From the IMG/VR virus record IMGVR_UViG_3300029624_000135, positions 1 to 58,591 of that record: a DNA stretch of 58,591 nucleotides. One strand, 5' to 3'. The DNA is from a virus. Each line of letters starts with the position of its first letter. The first letter of the stretch is position 1. Below, piece after piece: positions 45,403 to 52,544 of the stretch. Made by a program: the position numbers and the translations under genes. The notes below the pieces were generated by a model that ran no database searches, was not told where the DNA came from, and saw only the letters and a program-made list of their open reading frames with translations.

Positions 45403-45816
45403 TTAGAAATATTGTTCTACGTTGTCGATGATATCCTGTTTATCGAAGTTGAAGTGCTCCACTATTACATCCAGAACCCTCGAATACAGTTCCCCAAATT
45501 CATACTCTGACATACTGCCAAAACTGATGCTCTTTGCCTCCCTCTGCTGAACCCCGTCCAAATCGAACCATTCATCATAAAACCCTGCAGCTATTATCAA
45601 ATCCTTTCGAAGTCTATCAGGGTTGGTGTATCGCTCTTGGTTCTCAAAGAGCATGTTGATCAGTGCAAAGAATTTCCTGTGAAACTTCAAGTTCCTAGGC
45701 TGCTTTACATCACATTGGTAAACTTCTCCCACCTTTAGTTTTTTGACCTTGTCATAATCCGAGTTATGGGCCACTTTGAACGAGTTGTTGAGTTGTTTTA
45801 CCACAAATAGCTTCAT
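45403..45816 (-). CDS. DUF1367-like protein
   Basis: The 137-residue protein has the pattern KVGEVYQCDVKQPRN and KFHRKFFALINMLFENQE, shared with DUF1367 phage proteins of lambda-type recombination regions (NinB neighbours). It overlaps the zinc-finger gene by 4 bp. Function unknown; association with recombination is by family context. Confidence 0.7.
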   Translation of the reverse strand: MKLFVVKQLNNSFKVAHNSDYDKVKKLKVGEVYQCDVKQPRNLKFHRKFFALINMLFENQERYTNPDRLRKDLIIAAGFYDEWFDLDGVQQREAKSISFGSMSEYEFGELYSRVLDVIVEHFNFDKQDIIDNVEQYF

Positions 45817-46277
45817 ACCTCAGTGAATTCTGATTTTACCGTTTCTATGTCCACACCTCCATTCTTCAACCTTTGATACATAGCTTGGGACCAAACCTTG
45901 ACCTCTTTACATGTTTTAAGAGAGAACATCCCTATATGGGTGTATTCTTCCGGTGTTCCCAAATAATCCGATAACCATTCATACAGTTCGCCCCTTTTTA
46001 CAAATCCTCTTTTCCAAATTCTGTCAAAGTGCTTATGAGCTTCCTTCTTCGCCACCCTAAGGCTTTGTTTTGCCAACCTCCCCAATGGAACACCATTGTC
46101 GTGAGTTCCTACATAGCTATCGCACCGGGGATAGTTCTTGCATGCAATGATCACCCTGTTACTGAAGGTTCTTCCATATATCTGCAGTTCACTCATCATT
46201 TTGGTTTCACTTTTGCAGTATGGGCAAATCTTCCCAGTGTAGACATCTACTTGGTATGGTGTGAGGGTATCGCACAT
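45813..46277 (-). CDS. Zinc-finger DUF3268-like protein
   Basis: The 154-residue protein has a four-Cys zinc knuckle (ICPYC ... CKNYPRCDSYVGTHDNG), then PLGRLAKQSLRVAKKEAHKHFD and WLSDYLG, matching the DUF3268 zinc-finger family common in phages. It probably binds nucleic acid. Located in the recombination section of the early operon. Confidence 0.75.
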   Translation of the reverse strand: MCDTLTPYQVDVYTGKICPYCKSETKMMSELQIYGRTFSNRVIIACKNYPRCDSYVGTHDNGVPLGRLAKQSLRVAKKEAHKHFDRIWKRGFVKRGELYEWLSDYLGTPEEYTHIGMFSLKTCKEVKVWSQAMYQRLKNGGVDIETVKSEFTEV

Positions 46278-46282
46278 TGGAT

Positions 46283-47035
46283 TTAATCCAGTTTTATTCC
46301 TGTGATTTCCTCAAATACTGAAGAATCAAAATTTGGAAGTGATCTCAGTAGTGATTTGTCGTGTTCAGAAGCTGTATCAAAAGCGTTTTTCCAAGCCTCC
46401 TTATAACTGAAAACCTTAAGGTATCCGTCACATACATATGCCTTTGAATGAATCTTCTTTTCCTCATCTGTCATGTCACTGAACCAAATCCATTTTGTTG
46501 TATTTAATTCATAAATGAAACCTGGCTTTTCTGCATTTTCCCAATCAGATTTTTTACATGGTTTATTGAAGACTAGGATTGTGTCAGGAACAACGGAATT
46601 GAAAAATCCGTTGTTTCCGTCGCCACTATTCCAGTCGCCACTATTCCCGTAGCCACTATTCCTAGAGCCACTATTCCAGTCGCCACTATTCCTAGAGCCA
46701 CTATTCCAGTCGCCACTATTCCAGTCGCCACTATTCCAGTCGCCACTATTCCTAGAGCCACTATTCCTAGAGCCACTATTCCCGTAGCCACTATTCCCGT
46801 AGCCCGTGTTGTCGTTTCCTGAATTCAACAAATTCAGGAAAACGACACCAAAGTGCTCCAAGGATTCCTGGTCACTCAATAATTTATTCTCATAGCACCA
46901 TGAAAGGTTATCATTAATGACTTGTTTTAACTCATCATAATTCTCAGCTTTCAACGCCTTTTTATATTGATCTGAGCATGCCCGTAATTCCTTTGCTCTA
47001 TTGAGTATACATTCTTTTGCTTTGATAAAATCCAT
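46283..47035 (-). CDS. Pentapeptide-array protein
   Basis: The 250-residue protein has a helical N-terminus (1-75), an array of N-S-G-x-x pentapeptides (about 78-143; units GDW, GYG and GSR) and a C-terminal ~105-residue domain. Such arrays fold as right-handed quadrilateral beta-helices, and some relatives mimic DNA and inhibit gyrase, but other members have different roles. It shares one base with the next gene upstream. Its early expression suits a host-takeover or protection role, but this is inferred. Confidence 0.75.
   Translation of the reverse strand: MDFIKAKECILNRAKELRACSDQYKKALKAENYDELKQVINDNLSWCYENKLLSDQESLEHFGVVFLNLLNSGNDNTGYGNSGYGNSGSRNSGSRNSGDWNSGDWNSGDWNSGSRNSGDWNSGSRNSGYGNSGDWNSGDGNNGFFNSVVPDTILVFNKPCKKSDWENAEKPGFIYELNTTKWIWFSDMTDEEKKIHSKAYVCDGYLKVFSYKEAWKNAFDTASEHDKSLLRSLPNFDSSVFEEITGIKLD
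46623..46802 (-). repeat. 15-bp tandem repeat array (12 units, three variants)
   Basis: Twelve perfect-length 15-bp units on the plus strand all start CCACTATTC and end in one of three 6-base tails (CAGTCG five times, CCGTAG three times, CTAGAG four times). No other base differs. The array codes for NSG-x-x pentapeptides, so gain or loss of units keeps the frame. Confidence 0.95.
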
Positions 47036-47478
47036 TATTTTTTCTGCTTTAGGATGATTGATGATTTTCGATAGGACACTTCAGGAAGAACAATCTCTTC
47101 TCCATCCTCAGTAGCAGTCAGCATTCCTTTTTCCTTGGAAATGAAAGCTTGCTTGTGAACCTCTTCACATTCCTTCATTTGTTTTTTAAGTGAGTCCCAT
47201 TCAGGAATATGGTTGTACTTGAAGGTTCGACCTCCATTTCTGATTTCAATGTCCCATCCCTTGAATCCTTCGGGATGCTCTTTGGATGCTTCCTCTATTT
47301 GATCGAAATAAGTGTCTTTGAAAGATTTGGCAATTGCCAATGTCTGTTCCAGACTTTTTCTTTCTTCCTCCATTCTAATTAGGGCATCAAGGTGTCCCAG
47401 TTCTCCATTTTCTACTTGATGAATCATACTCATCATTTCATCCTGCATTTGAACATGCATATCTTTTGTTGTAATCAT
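47035..47478 (-). CDS. Helical phage protein, recombination neighbourhood
   Basis: The 147-residue protein is mainly helical with a charged N-terminus ([20 protein letters not shown], coiled coil). The C-terminal part is beta-rich. It lies between the annealing protein and the pentapeptide-array gene. No family assigned. Confidence 0.6.
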   Translation of the reverse strand: MITTKDMHVQMQDEMMSMIHQVENGELGHLDALIRMEEERKSLEQTLAIAKSFKDTYFDQIEEASKEHPEGFKGWDIEIRNGGRTFKYNHIPEWDSLKKQMKECEEVHKQAFISKEKGMLTATEDGEEIVLPEVSYRKSSIILKQKK

Positions 47479-47481
47479 GAT

Positions 47482-48336
47482 TTAAGATTTTTGTGGTTGG
47501 AATTTTAATACTTCGTTCAAGGCTTCTTCCGTGGCCTTGCTGACTTTGTAGTGCTTTTTCACTTGCTTAACTTCAGTGATGGTGCCAGTATTGATGCCTT
47601 TTAGCACATTGAGCCATTCACGGGTAAAGTCCTTTCCGGACATTTTGTTAAGCCAAGGTTTCCCTTGATCAGAATCGCGATTGGTGCCATTGGAATTTCC
47701 TGATGGTTTCGCTGCATTTTGGTTTGAAGTTCCGTTTGTAGGTCTCTGGGCAGTTTGCTGATTAGCACTACCGTTCGTTTTGGAACTGGAATCATACCTT
47801 AGTTTACCGTTCTGATCGGTTCCTACCAGTTTCAGGACTTTTCCACCCTTGAACTCAACAGACCACTTCCATTCCTTGATTTTCAGTTTCCAAGTGGCCC
47901 GGGCCTTCTTTTTGCCCTGGTATTCTTTGACATCGAACTCATCGGGGTTGAGCTTGACTTGAATCAAAGGGTATTCATACAATTCCCGTCCGATCCCCCA
48001 ACGGAAACCAGCGCGTTTAAAGGCATCACTGGCACGTCCCTTTTGCTTTTCAGTGTTGGATTCAACTCCAACATCCTGTCTCCAAATCCATTCATTTTCA
48101 ATCTTGATTCCAATGGAACAGAACAACTGTCCATCGATCAATTCATACTTGTCCTGCCAATTGGTTCCACAAACATCATCCAATCGGTTCATATCCACTC
48201 TGGCATCCTTGTATGGGATGATTGTGGCGTACCCACCAGTGTTAATGGACTGGACCCGAAAGTCCACTTCCTCAATTTTTAATGGCTCTTTCAGCCTGTT
48301 TAGGATTTTTTCCATAATTTTGACTTCTATATTCAA
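47482..48336 (-). CDS. Rad52/22-type single-strand annealing protein
   Basis: The 284-residue protein has the Rad52-like core at about 14-150: EEVDFRVQSIN, YKDARVDMNRLDDVCG, WRQDVGVESNTEKQKGRASDAFKRAGFRWGIGRELY. These residues form the ssDNA-binding groove of Rad52/Sak-type annealing proteins. A Ser/Asn/Gln-rich linker (about 183-222) leads to a short C-terminal domain. It anneals phage DNA ends during recombination. No exonuclease partner was recognised in the operon. Start at 48336 could also be the internal ATG at residue 8. Confidence 0.88.
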   Translation of the reverse strand: MNIEVKIMEKILNRLKEPLKIEEVDFRVQSINTGGYATIIPYKDARVDMNRLDDVCGTNWQDKYELIDGQLFCSIGIKIENEWIWRQDVGVESNTEKQKGRASDAFKRAGFRWGIGRELYEYPLIQVKLNPDEFDVKEYQGKKKARATWKLKIKEWKWSVEFKGGKVLKLVGTDQNGKLRYDSSSKTNGSANQQTAQRPTNGTSNQNAAKPSGNSNGTNRDSDQGKPWLNKMSGKDFTREWLNVLKGINTGTITEVKQVKKHYKVSKATEEALNEVLKFQPQKS

Positions 48337-48353
48337 CTATCTGTTAATGAATT

Positions 48354-48377
48354 GCCCTGTTAGCGCAGGGCTTTTTT
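48354..48377 (+). terminator. Terminator facing against the early operon
   Basis: A perfect 6-bp stem GCCCTG/CAGGGC with a 6-base loop is followed by six T on the plus strand (48372-48377). The genes around run on the minus strand, so it would stop rightward, i.e. antisense, transcription. It lies in the 39-bp gap between the HTH and annealing genes. Confidence 0.6.
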
Positions 48378-48693
48378 ATGCTTCCAGTTTTCCCCTGAAA
48401 TCCTCAAGGTCCAATCGTGTGATGATATAGTCCCTTCCTGATTTCAATGCTTTTAATTTGTGGACAATACCGCCCACCCTTTTCCCTTTGATGATGTACC
48501 GAATCAAGGTCACCTTGCTTACTCCAAGTTTTAAGGAAGCGTCTTTGGTGCCGAGCTTCTCATCACGCATCTTTTCTTCCTTGTATTTTTCAACGGCACG
48601 ATCGGCTGCAAATCCGGATACCTTCTCAATAAGTTTGTCCATGTAGTCCATACGCATTGTTATTGTGTTCCCCACTATAGAATAATCACTCAT
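48376..48693 (-). CDS. Excisionase/MerR-like HTH protein
   Basis: The 105-residue protein contains LGTKDASLKLGVSKVTLIRYI and KGKRVGG, the HTH-17 pattern of excisionase and small phage regulators. It is early in the leftward operon, so it could act as excisionase or regulator; it lies 5 kb from the integrase, which leaves excisionase unproven. It overlaps its upstream neighbour by 4 bp. Confidence 0.7.
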   Translation of the reverse strand: MSDYSIVGNTITMRMDYMDKLIEKVSGFAADRAVEKYKEEKMRDEKLGTKDASLKLGVSKVTLIRYIIKGKRVGGIVHKLKALKSGRDYIITRLDLEDFRGKLEA

Positions 48694-48917
48694 ACCCCTA
48701 GTACTTTACCTTGGTTCTCATGTTGAAGTTTCATAGCATTTAGGAATATCTCATGTAAACGTTCCAAGTTTTGCTCAGGAACCTTTCCGTTATAGAGCCA
48801 GTGCTGTCTAAAGTATACACTGCTCTCCAAGCCAAACTCGTTCATGGCAGCTTGTTCAGCCTTTTTTTTTGTTTCAGAGGACATCATGTCCCACAGTTCC
48901 TTAATATTCGATATCAT
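48690..48917 (-). CDS. Hypothetical small early protein
   Basis: A 75-residue helical protein with 4-bp overlaps at both ends. The pattern WDMMSSETKKKAEQAAMNEFG suggests a small helical bundle. Not recognised. Confidence 0.6.
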   Translation of the reverse strand: MISNIKELWDMMSSETKKKAEQAAMNEFGLESSVYFRQHWLYNGKVPEQNLERLHEIFLNAMKLQHENQGKVLGV

Positions 48918-49225
48918 TGTGTAATTGCTTTGAAATAATCGATGTTATAATCCCTTCCGGTAACCTTTTTGTACATTGGAAGAATGACAGCGGAAATGGC
49001 TTTTTGTCTTGATTCGGATGTAGATTCGTTCTCCATTTCGTCTAAATATTTTGCGATGAAATCGACAATGTTCATCTTGAAGAAATCATTCTTCATCCAA
49101 ACTGACACATACAGATTTCGTTGTGCCTTCCAGAATATCTCCGGATACACCTCTTGAATCCTCCCTGTCAGGTTGTTGTTTTGCTGCGATGAAAGGCTTC
49201 TCAGCCACTTTAAAAAAGTCTTCAT
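48914..49225 (-). CDS. Hypothetical early protein
   Basis: A 103-residue helical protein; ATG overlaps the stop of the small membrane ORF upstream. It has a basic N-terminus. No family recognised. Confidence 0.6.
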   Translation of the reverse strand: MKTFLKWLRSLSSQQNNNLTGRIQEVYPEIFWKAQRNLYVSVWMKNDFFKMNIVDFIAKYLDEMENESTSESRQKAISAVILPMYKKVTGRDYNIDYFKAITQ

Positions 49226-49335
49226 ACTCTTTCATTTTTGTTTTGGTCTTTAAGTGTTATATTGAAGAAGAACATACCCACCATTCTTGCGATGATGTAA
49301 AAAGCTATTAGCAATATGTCCTTCCAGATTTCCAT
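49222..49335 (-). CDS. Membrane micro-protein
   Basis: A 37-residue ORF with one transmembrane helix (about residues 6-24) and a polar tail. Its TGA overlaps the ATG of the next gene. It lies in a gap otherwise empty. A role in early membrane takeover or superinfection block is possible only by analogy. Confidence 0.55.
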   Translation of the reverse strand: MEIWKDILLIAFYIIARMVGMFFFNITLKDQNKNERV

Positions 49336-49338
49336 TTT

Positions 49339-49719
49339 TTAATACCATTTTCCATACATGGCACCGGGATGCCCGTATATCATTTCATCAACATCTTCCT
49401 TCATGGCCAATGCTTCTTGATTTCTTTTCTCTTCCTCCAACTTCTGGATTCTCTTTACCTCGTTTTGTATCAATTGATTCATGCAATAGATTTGCATTTC
49501 CGTTGGCTCAAAAGATACCCACTCCCCATTCTTCATTTTTCCAAACTCATCAACTATGAGATCGTGACCTTCAACCTGGTTGCCATAGAAACTGATGGAG
49601 TAGTCATGGTTCCTTGCCATAAACCCTACAGTTCCCAAATCATCCCCTGTATCACACTCGATACCGTCCATTACGGATTCAAAAACACTTTGTTCTATGT
49701 TTTGAATTTTTCCCATCAC
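49339..49719 (-). CDS. Hypothetical early protein
   Basis: A 126-residue protein with a beta-rich N-terminal half (DYSISFYGNQVEGHDLIVDEF) and a helical C-terminal half. It overlaps its upstream neighbour by 4 bp. No family recognised. Confidence 0.6.
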   Translation of the reverse strand: MMGKIQNIEQSVFESVMDGIECDTGDDLGTVGFMARNHDYSISFYGNQVEGHDLIVDEFGKMKNGEWVSFEPTEMQIYCMNQLIQNEVKRIQKLEEEKRNQEALAMKEDVDEMIYGHPGAMYGKWY

Positions 49720-50021
49720 TTCTTTTGGATTTTTTGAAGAGTCAATGCTTTTACCACTTCTATTGTATTATCAATGGGCACGGCATAACCATCAAGGTTC
49801 CTCACTTTGAGGTTATCAATTGATATTGTGGTGATTCCTACACCGTTAAATACTTCTTCTGAATAGGTTAGGTCGAAAACCAGTAGGACAGGATGCCCTG
49901 TGCTCAATATTGATTCTGTTTCAACTCCTTTTAGGACCAAAAAACTTTCACCTTTGGTCAAATCGACCCAAATAGTTGGGATTTGTTCGATTTGTACCTG
50001 TAATAATTCCAAGGTTTCCAT
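49716..50021 (-). CDS. First gene of the early operon, hypothetical
   Basis: The ORF is open from 50057, but the -7 promoter box (50055-50062) covers that start, so the ATG at 50021 is preferred, leaving 101 residues with a start METLELL. The product is beta-rich without motifs. It is the promoter-proximal early gene. Confidence 0.65.
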   Translation of the reverse strand: METLELLQVQIEQIPTIWVDLTKGESFLVLKGVETESILSTGHPVLLVFDLTYSEEVFNGVGITTISIDNLKVRNLDGYAVPIDNTIEVVKALTLQKIQKK

Positions 50022-50054
50022 ATATTTGGGCTTTCGTGTTATTGTTATACAACA

Positions 50055-50098
50055 CAAATATATATACTATGAAAGTATTGTGCAAGTATTTTGATAGT
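50055..50098 (-). promoter_or_regulatory. Early promoter with direct-repeat operator
   Basis: On the minus strand TTG (50085-50083) and TATATTTG (50062-50055) are 20 bp apart, the flavobacterial consensus. Two AATACTT repeats 11 bp apart surround the TTG, with CTATC and a third, weaker copy beside them. The XRE repressor gene diverges from the same region. The motif recurs at 29357-29395. Confidence 0.8.
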
Positions 50099-50603
50099 TT
50101 TACGGAATTATTTTTTAAGTAAATTCGATTCTAGTTTGGATACATTAGGATATAGACTTCAGAAATTGATTGATTCCAAGGGCATTACACCCTATGAGGT
50201 CAGTAAGGAAACAGGTGTTCCCGAATCTACATTGAGTAGAATTTTAACAAAAGGGTCCAAACCCAATAAAAAGAATCGCGATAAACTTGCTGATTACTTT
50301 CAAGTATCCCCGGAATACTTGCTAACGGGCTATGAGAGTATTTCCCTTATAAAGGACAACATTAAAATTGATGATAGCCTTTTTGACCGTAAAGAAGAAT
50401 TTAGGTCGATTGTGTTCTATATGAGCGAGAACATGGAAAAGTTGATGCAGGATGAAGTTTTCAAAATGTTTATTGATAGGATAAAATCAGAGGGAAGAGC
50501 CGAGTTAAGGGTAGAATTGGCCAAAGAATTTGATGCAGAAGCAGAAAAGGAAAAGTCAATAATAAAAAACAGCCTATCACAAGAGGAAAGCAATAGCAAA
50601 TAA
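50091..50603 (+). CDS. XRE-family repressor (CI-like)
   Basis: The 170-residue ORF has an XRE HTH at about 20-75 (LQKLIDSKGITPYEVSKETG, PESTLSRILTKG, VSPEYLLTG) and a helical C-terminal part (about 95-165) without a LexA-type peptidase; so it would not be cleaved like lambda CI. It is the only rightward gene at the early control region and is the probable lysogeny repressor. The ORF opens with TTG at 50091; a later TTG near 50136 is an alternative start, because the first lies in the operator. Confidence 0.85.
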   Translation: MIVLRNYFLSKFDSSLDTLGYRLQKLIDSKGITPYEVSKETGVPESTLSRILTKGSKPNKKNRDKLADYFQVSPEYLLTGYESISLIKDNIKIDDSLFDRKEEFRSIVFYMSENMEKLMQDEVFKMFIDRIKSEGRAELRVELAKEFDAEAEKEKSIIKNSLSQEESNSK

Positions 50604-50614
50604 CCAGACTCCAA

Positions 50615-50875
50615 CTAAGATATCCTCAGCAATCCTACTTCCAAAGCTTCGTTGTTGGTCAAATGATTACCTTCTTCCACCTTGTTTCTTATAGACCTTA
50701 CCTTAACATAATTATCTGTTGAATGTTTTAGCCTGACAACGCTCATTGATTCTTTTTCACGGGCATTTTCCAGAGACTCCTTTAAATCCCTAAGAGCTTT
50801 ATAATAAGAACTGTTCGACAGCCTTTGAAGATTGCTGTCGATATTACCTTTATTTTTTTTATTTTTACTGGACAT
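50615..50875 (-). CDS. Hypothetical helical protein of the immunity region
   Basis: The ATG at 50875 is chosen, giving 86 residues; a longer frame would run into the upstream gene. The product is helical, basic and Ser/Asn-rich (KALRDLKESLENARE). It is the last gene of the unit with the four-helix membrane protein and faces the repressor. Not recognised. Confidence 0.5.
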   Translation of the reverse strand: MSSKNKKNKGNIDSNLQRLSNSSYYKALRDLKESLENAREKESMSVVRLKHSTDNYVKVRSIRNKVEEGNHLTNNEALEVGLLRIS

Positions 50876-50882
50876 TTTAATT

Positions 50883-51641
50883 TTATTCAGCAATTTCCTC
50901 AGCCTTGTCATATAATCTGGTATCAAATTCTTTACTATCTTTTTTAACCTGCTCCTGGTATTCTTCATTGTAGAGGTCCTTTCCAATAGCGCGCTTCAAT
51001 TGCCTCATATAATGAACTTCCTTTATTTCAACAAAGAACTCTATTACGCTCTCACGTAGCTTTTTCAATTTCGAAACCTCATTGAACCATCCATTAACCA
51101 GTATCCTAGTTGCAATTGTTGATAGAACCGAAATGATTACAATGGACAGATAGTACATATACCTTGGGAAATCACCACCAGTCTTATATGCCCATATCGT
51201 CCAAACTATAAAGTAAAGGGCGGTAAACTCGAAAAATGTACCAGCGACCATAAATCCAGTCCTGAAATTTCGTTGAGTAATGTGCTTTGCAGAAAAAAGC
51301 AAGAACAGGGATGCAACGAACAATGATACTGGAAGTCCTACAGCGAACATAAACCTACGCTGGTTTGTAAAGCCCAAGAATTTATACTTCTCTTTGAGCT
51401 CAACCTTTTTGGCCCTATAATCGTCAACACTAATTGAACCGTTTTCAAAATCTACTTCCAACTGAAGCTTTTCAGGTGCAGTTTTAGGATAGATTATATG
51501 AACAAAAGGTGCTATGGCTCCAGCCGTAGCACCTAATATCAATAAAAATAAAATAAGTCTCTTCTTAACCGTTACCCCTATCGTCTGGATCCTCCACCTC
51601 GTCAGGGTCGACTGTTTGTAATTCTGGTTCTGATTCTCCAT
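50883..51641 (-). CDS. Four-helix membrane protein of the immunity region
   Basis: The 252-residue protein has four predicted membrane helices (about 27-48, 98-118, 128-152 and 159-182), a short periplasmic loop, and a charged helical C-terminus (about 185-252). Its place between repressor and integrase suits a gene expressed in the lysogen, such as a superinfection-exclusion factor; no family is recognised. Its reading frame overlaps the end of a lipoprotein ORF by 77 bp in another frame. The start at 51641 is the only Met available before the first membrane helix. Confidence 0.65.
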   Translation of the reverse strand: MENQNQNYKQSTLTRWRIQTIGVTVKKRLILFLLILGATAGAIAPFVHIIYPKTAPEKLQLEVDFENGSISVDDYRAKKVELKEKYKFLGFTNQRRFMFAVGLPVSLFVASLFLLFSAKHITQRNFRTGFMVAGTFFEFTALYFIVWTIWAYKTGGDFPRYMYYLSIVIISVLSTIATRILVNGWFNEVSKLKKLRESVIEFFVEIKEVHYMRQLKRAIGKDLYNEEYQEQVKKDSKEFDTRLYDKAEEIAE

Positions 51642-51741
51642 ATTGAATTATCTCTACTTGTTCATCTGTGGATTCCACTTCACAGGATTGAAAAACTACT
51701 GTTGCTACAATTAGCGCCAAAAGATAAACTAACTTTTTCAT
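51565..51741 (-). CDS. Small acidic lipoprotein of the immunity region
   Basis: A 58-residue protein with a signal peptide and lipobox VFQSC (Cys20), then an acidic tail (DPDEVEDPDD). Its 3' third overlaps the four-helix gene out of frame. A short exported lipoprotein beside a membrane protein in an immunity region is a common exclusion-type layout. No homologue is known to me. Confidence 0.65.
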   Translation of the reverse strand: MKKLVYLLALIVATVVFQSCEVESTDEQVEIIQYGESEPELQTVDPDEVEDPDDRGNG

Positions 51742-51796
51742 GATTTTAAGATTAAATGGTTTATAAATGAACCTTAATCTACCTTAAAATCAGATG

Positions 51797-51828
51797 CTTG
51801 ATGAAAGACTTGCCAATCTTTTATCAAG
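51797..51828. repeat. 12-bp inverted repeat in the divergent gap
   Basis: Arms of 12 bp (CTTGATGAAAGA and TCTTTTATCAAG, one G-T pair) with an 8-base loop lie between the lipoprotein start (51741) and the rightward secreted-protein gene (52020). The rest of this 278-bp gap shows no ORF or clear promoter box. It may be an operator or a transcript hairpin. Confidence 0.45.
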
Positions 51829-52019
51829 AAGTTTATGAACATTTGAGCGCACAAGATAATAGGATTATTTTAAATTCGCATTGAGTGAAAGCCATATAAA
51901 AACTATGGAAAAACCCCAATTGGTGGTGGTTGTCGAAAAAGCAGTACATATAGTCGATGGCTTAATGTTAAAATTTTACGAAAGAGAAAACCATCAATAT
52001 TTTTTTTGACATTTACTAC

Positions 52020-52544
52020 ATGAAAAAAATACTTTTTACCATCATTTTACTATCATTCAACCTTTTGTTTTCACAAGAACTAATAAAAACAACAACCGAT
52101 GAATTCACAGGTAGTATTGAAATATCGACTAGTTGGGAGGTTCTTTTCAGAAAAGGCATGACCCCAAGTGTCTGTAAATACCGTTTCAACAATGTCGATG
52201 GAAAACTGAGGCTCGAGGTTAGATTGGTTGTTAATGGAGGGGAAGTCTTCGCTGTGGATGAAACCATGGCCATTTCCTTTTTGATGGATAATAAAGAAGT
52301 TGTGGAATTTTATCCTAATGGTGTATTCATCGCTAAAAAAGGAGGTGCATCCGATGGTTTTATCGGGTCTAGTAGATGGGGTGCAACGATATATTACCAA
52401 CCATCATCTAACGAAGCATTTAATCTATTGTCAATAGGTACCGTGAAGAAAGTACGTCTCCATACCGACATTGGGTATGTTGAGGACAAATTGAAATCAA
52501 AAGAACAGGAAACTTTGTCCAGGAGCATTTCGCTTATTCTCTAA
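52020..52544 (+). CDS. Secreted protein next to the integrase
   Basis: The 174-residue protein has a signal peptide (1-18, ending LLFSQE) and a mature part with a beta-rich fold and no lipobox. Mature residues 60-115 contain alternating strands. It ends convergent with the integrase (4-bp overlap). Being outside the lytic operons, it is likely expressed in lysogeny. No family is recognised. Confidence 0.65.
   Translation: MKKILFTIILLSFNLLFSQELIKTTTDEFTGSIEISTSWEVLFRKGMTPSVCKYRFNNVDGKLRLEVRLVVNGGEVFAVDETMAISFLMDNKEVVEFYPNGVFIAKKGGASDGFIGSSRWGATIYYQPSSNEAFNLLSIGTVKKVRLHTDIGYVEDKLKSKEQETLSRSISLIL

Noticed and set aside
46573-46791. Repetitive ORF reading [13 protein letters not shown]-like units on the minus strand
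   Set aside because: It is a frame shadow of the pentapeptide array at 46623-46802; the other frame has complete flanking domains.
46623-46802. Tandem repeats taken as a CRISPR array
   Set aside because: Repeats are 15 bp with no spacers of constant length and code in frame for pentapeptides.
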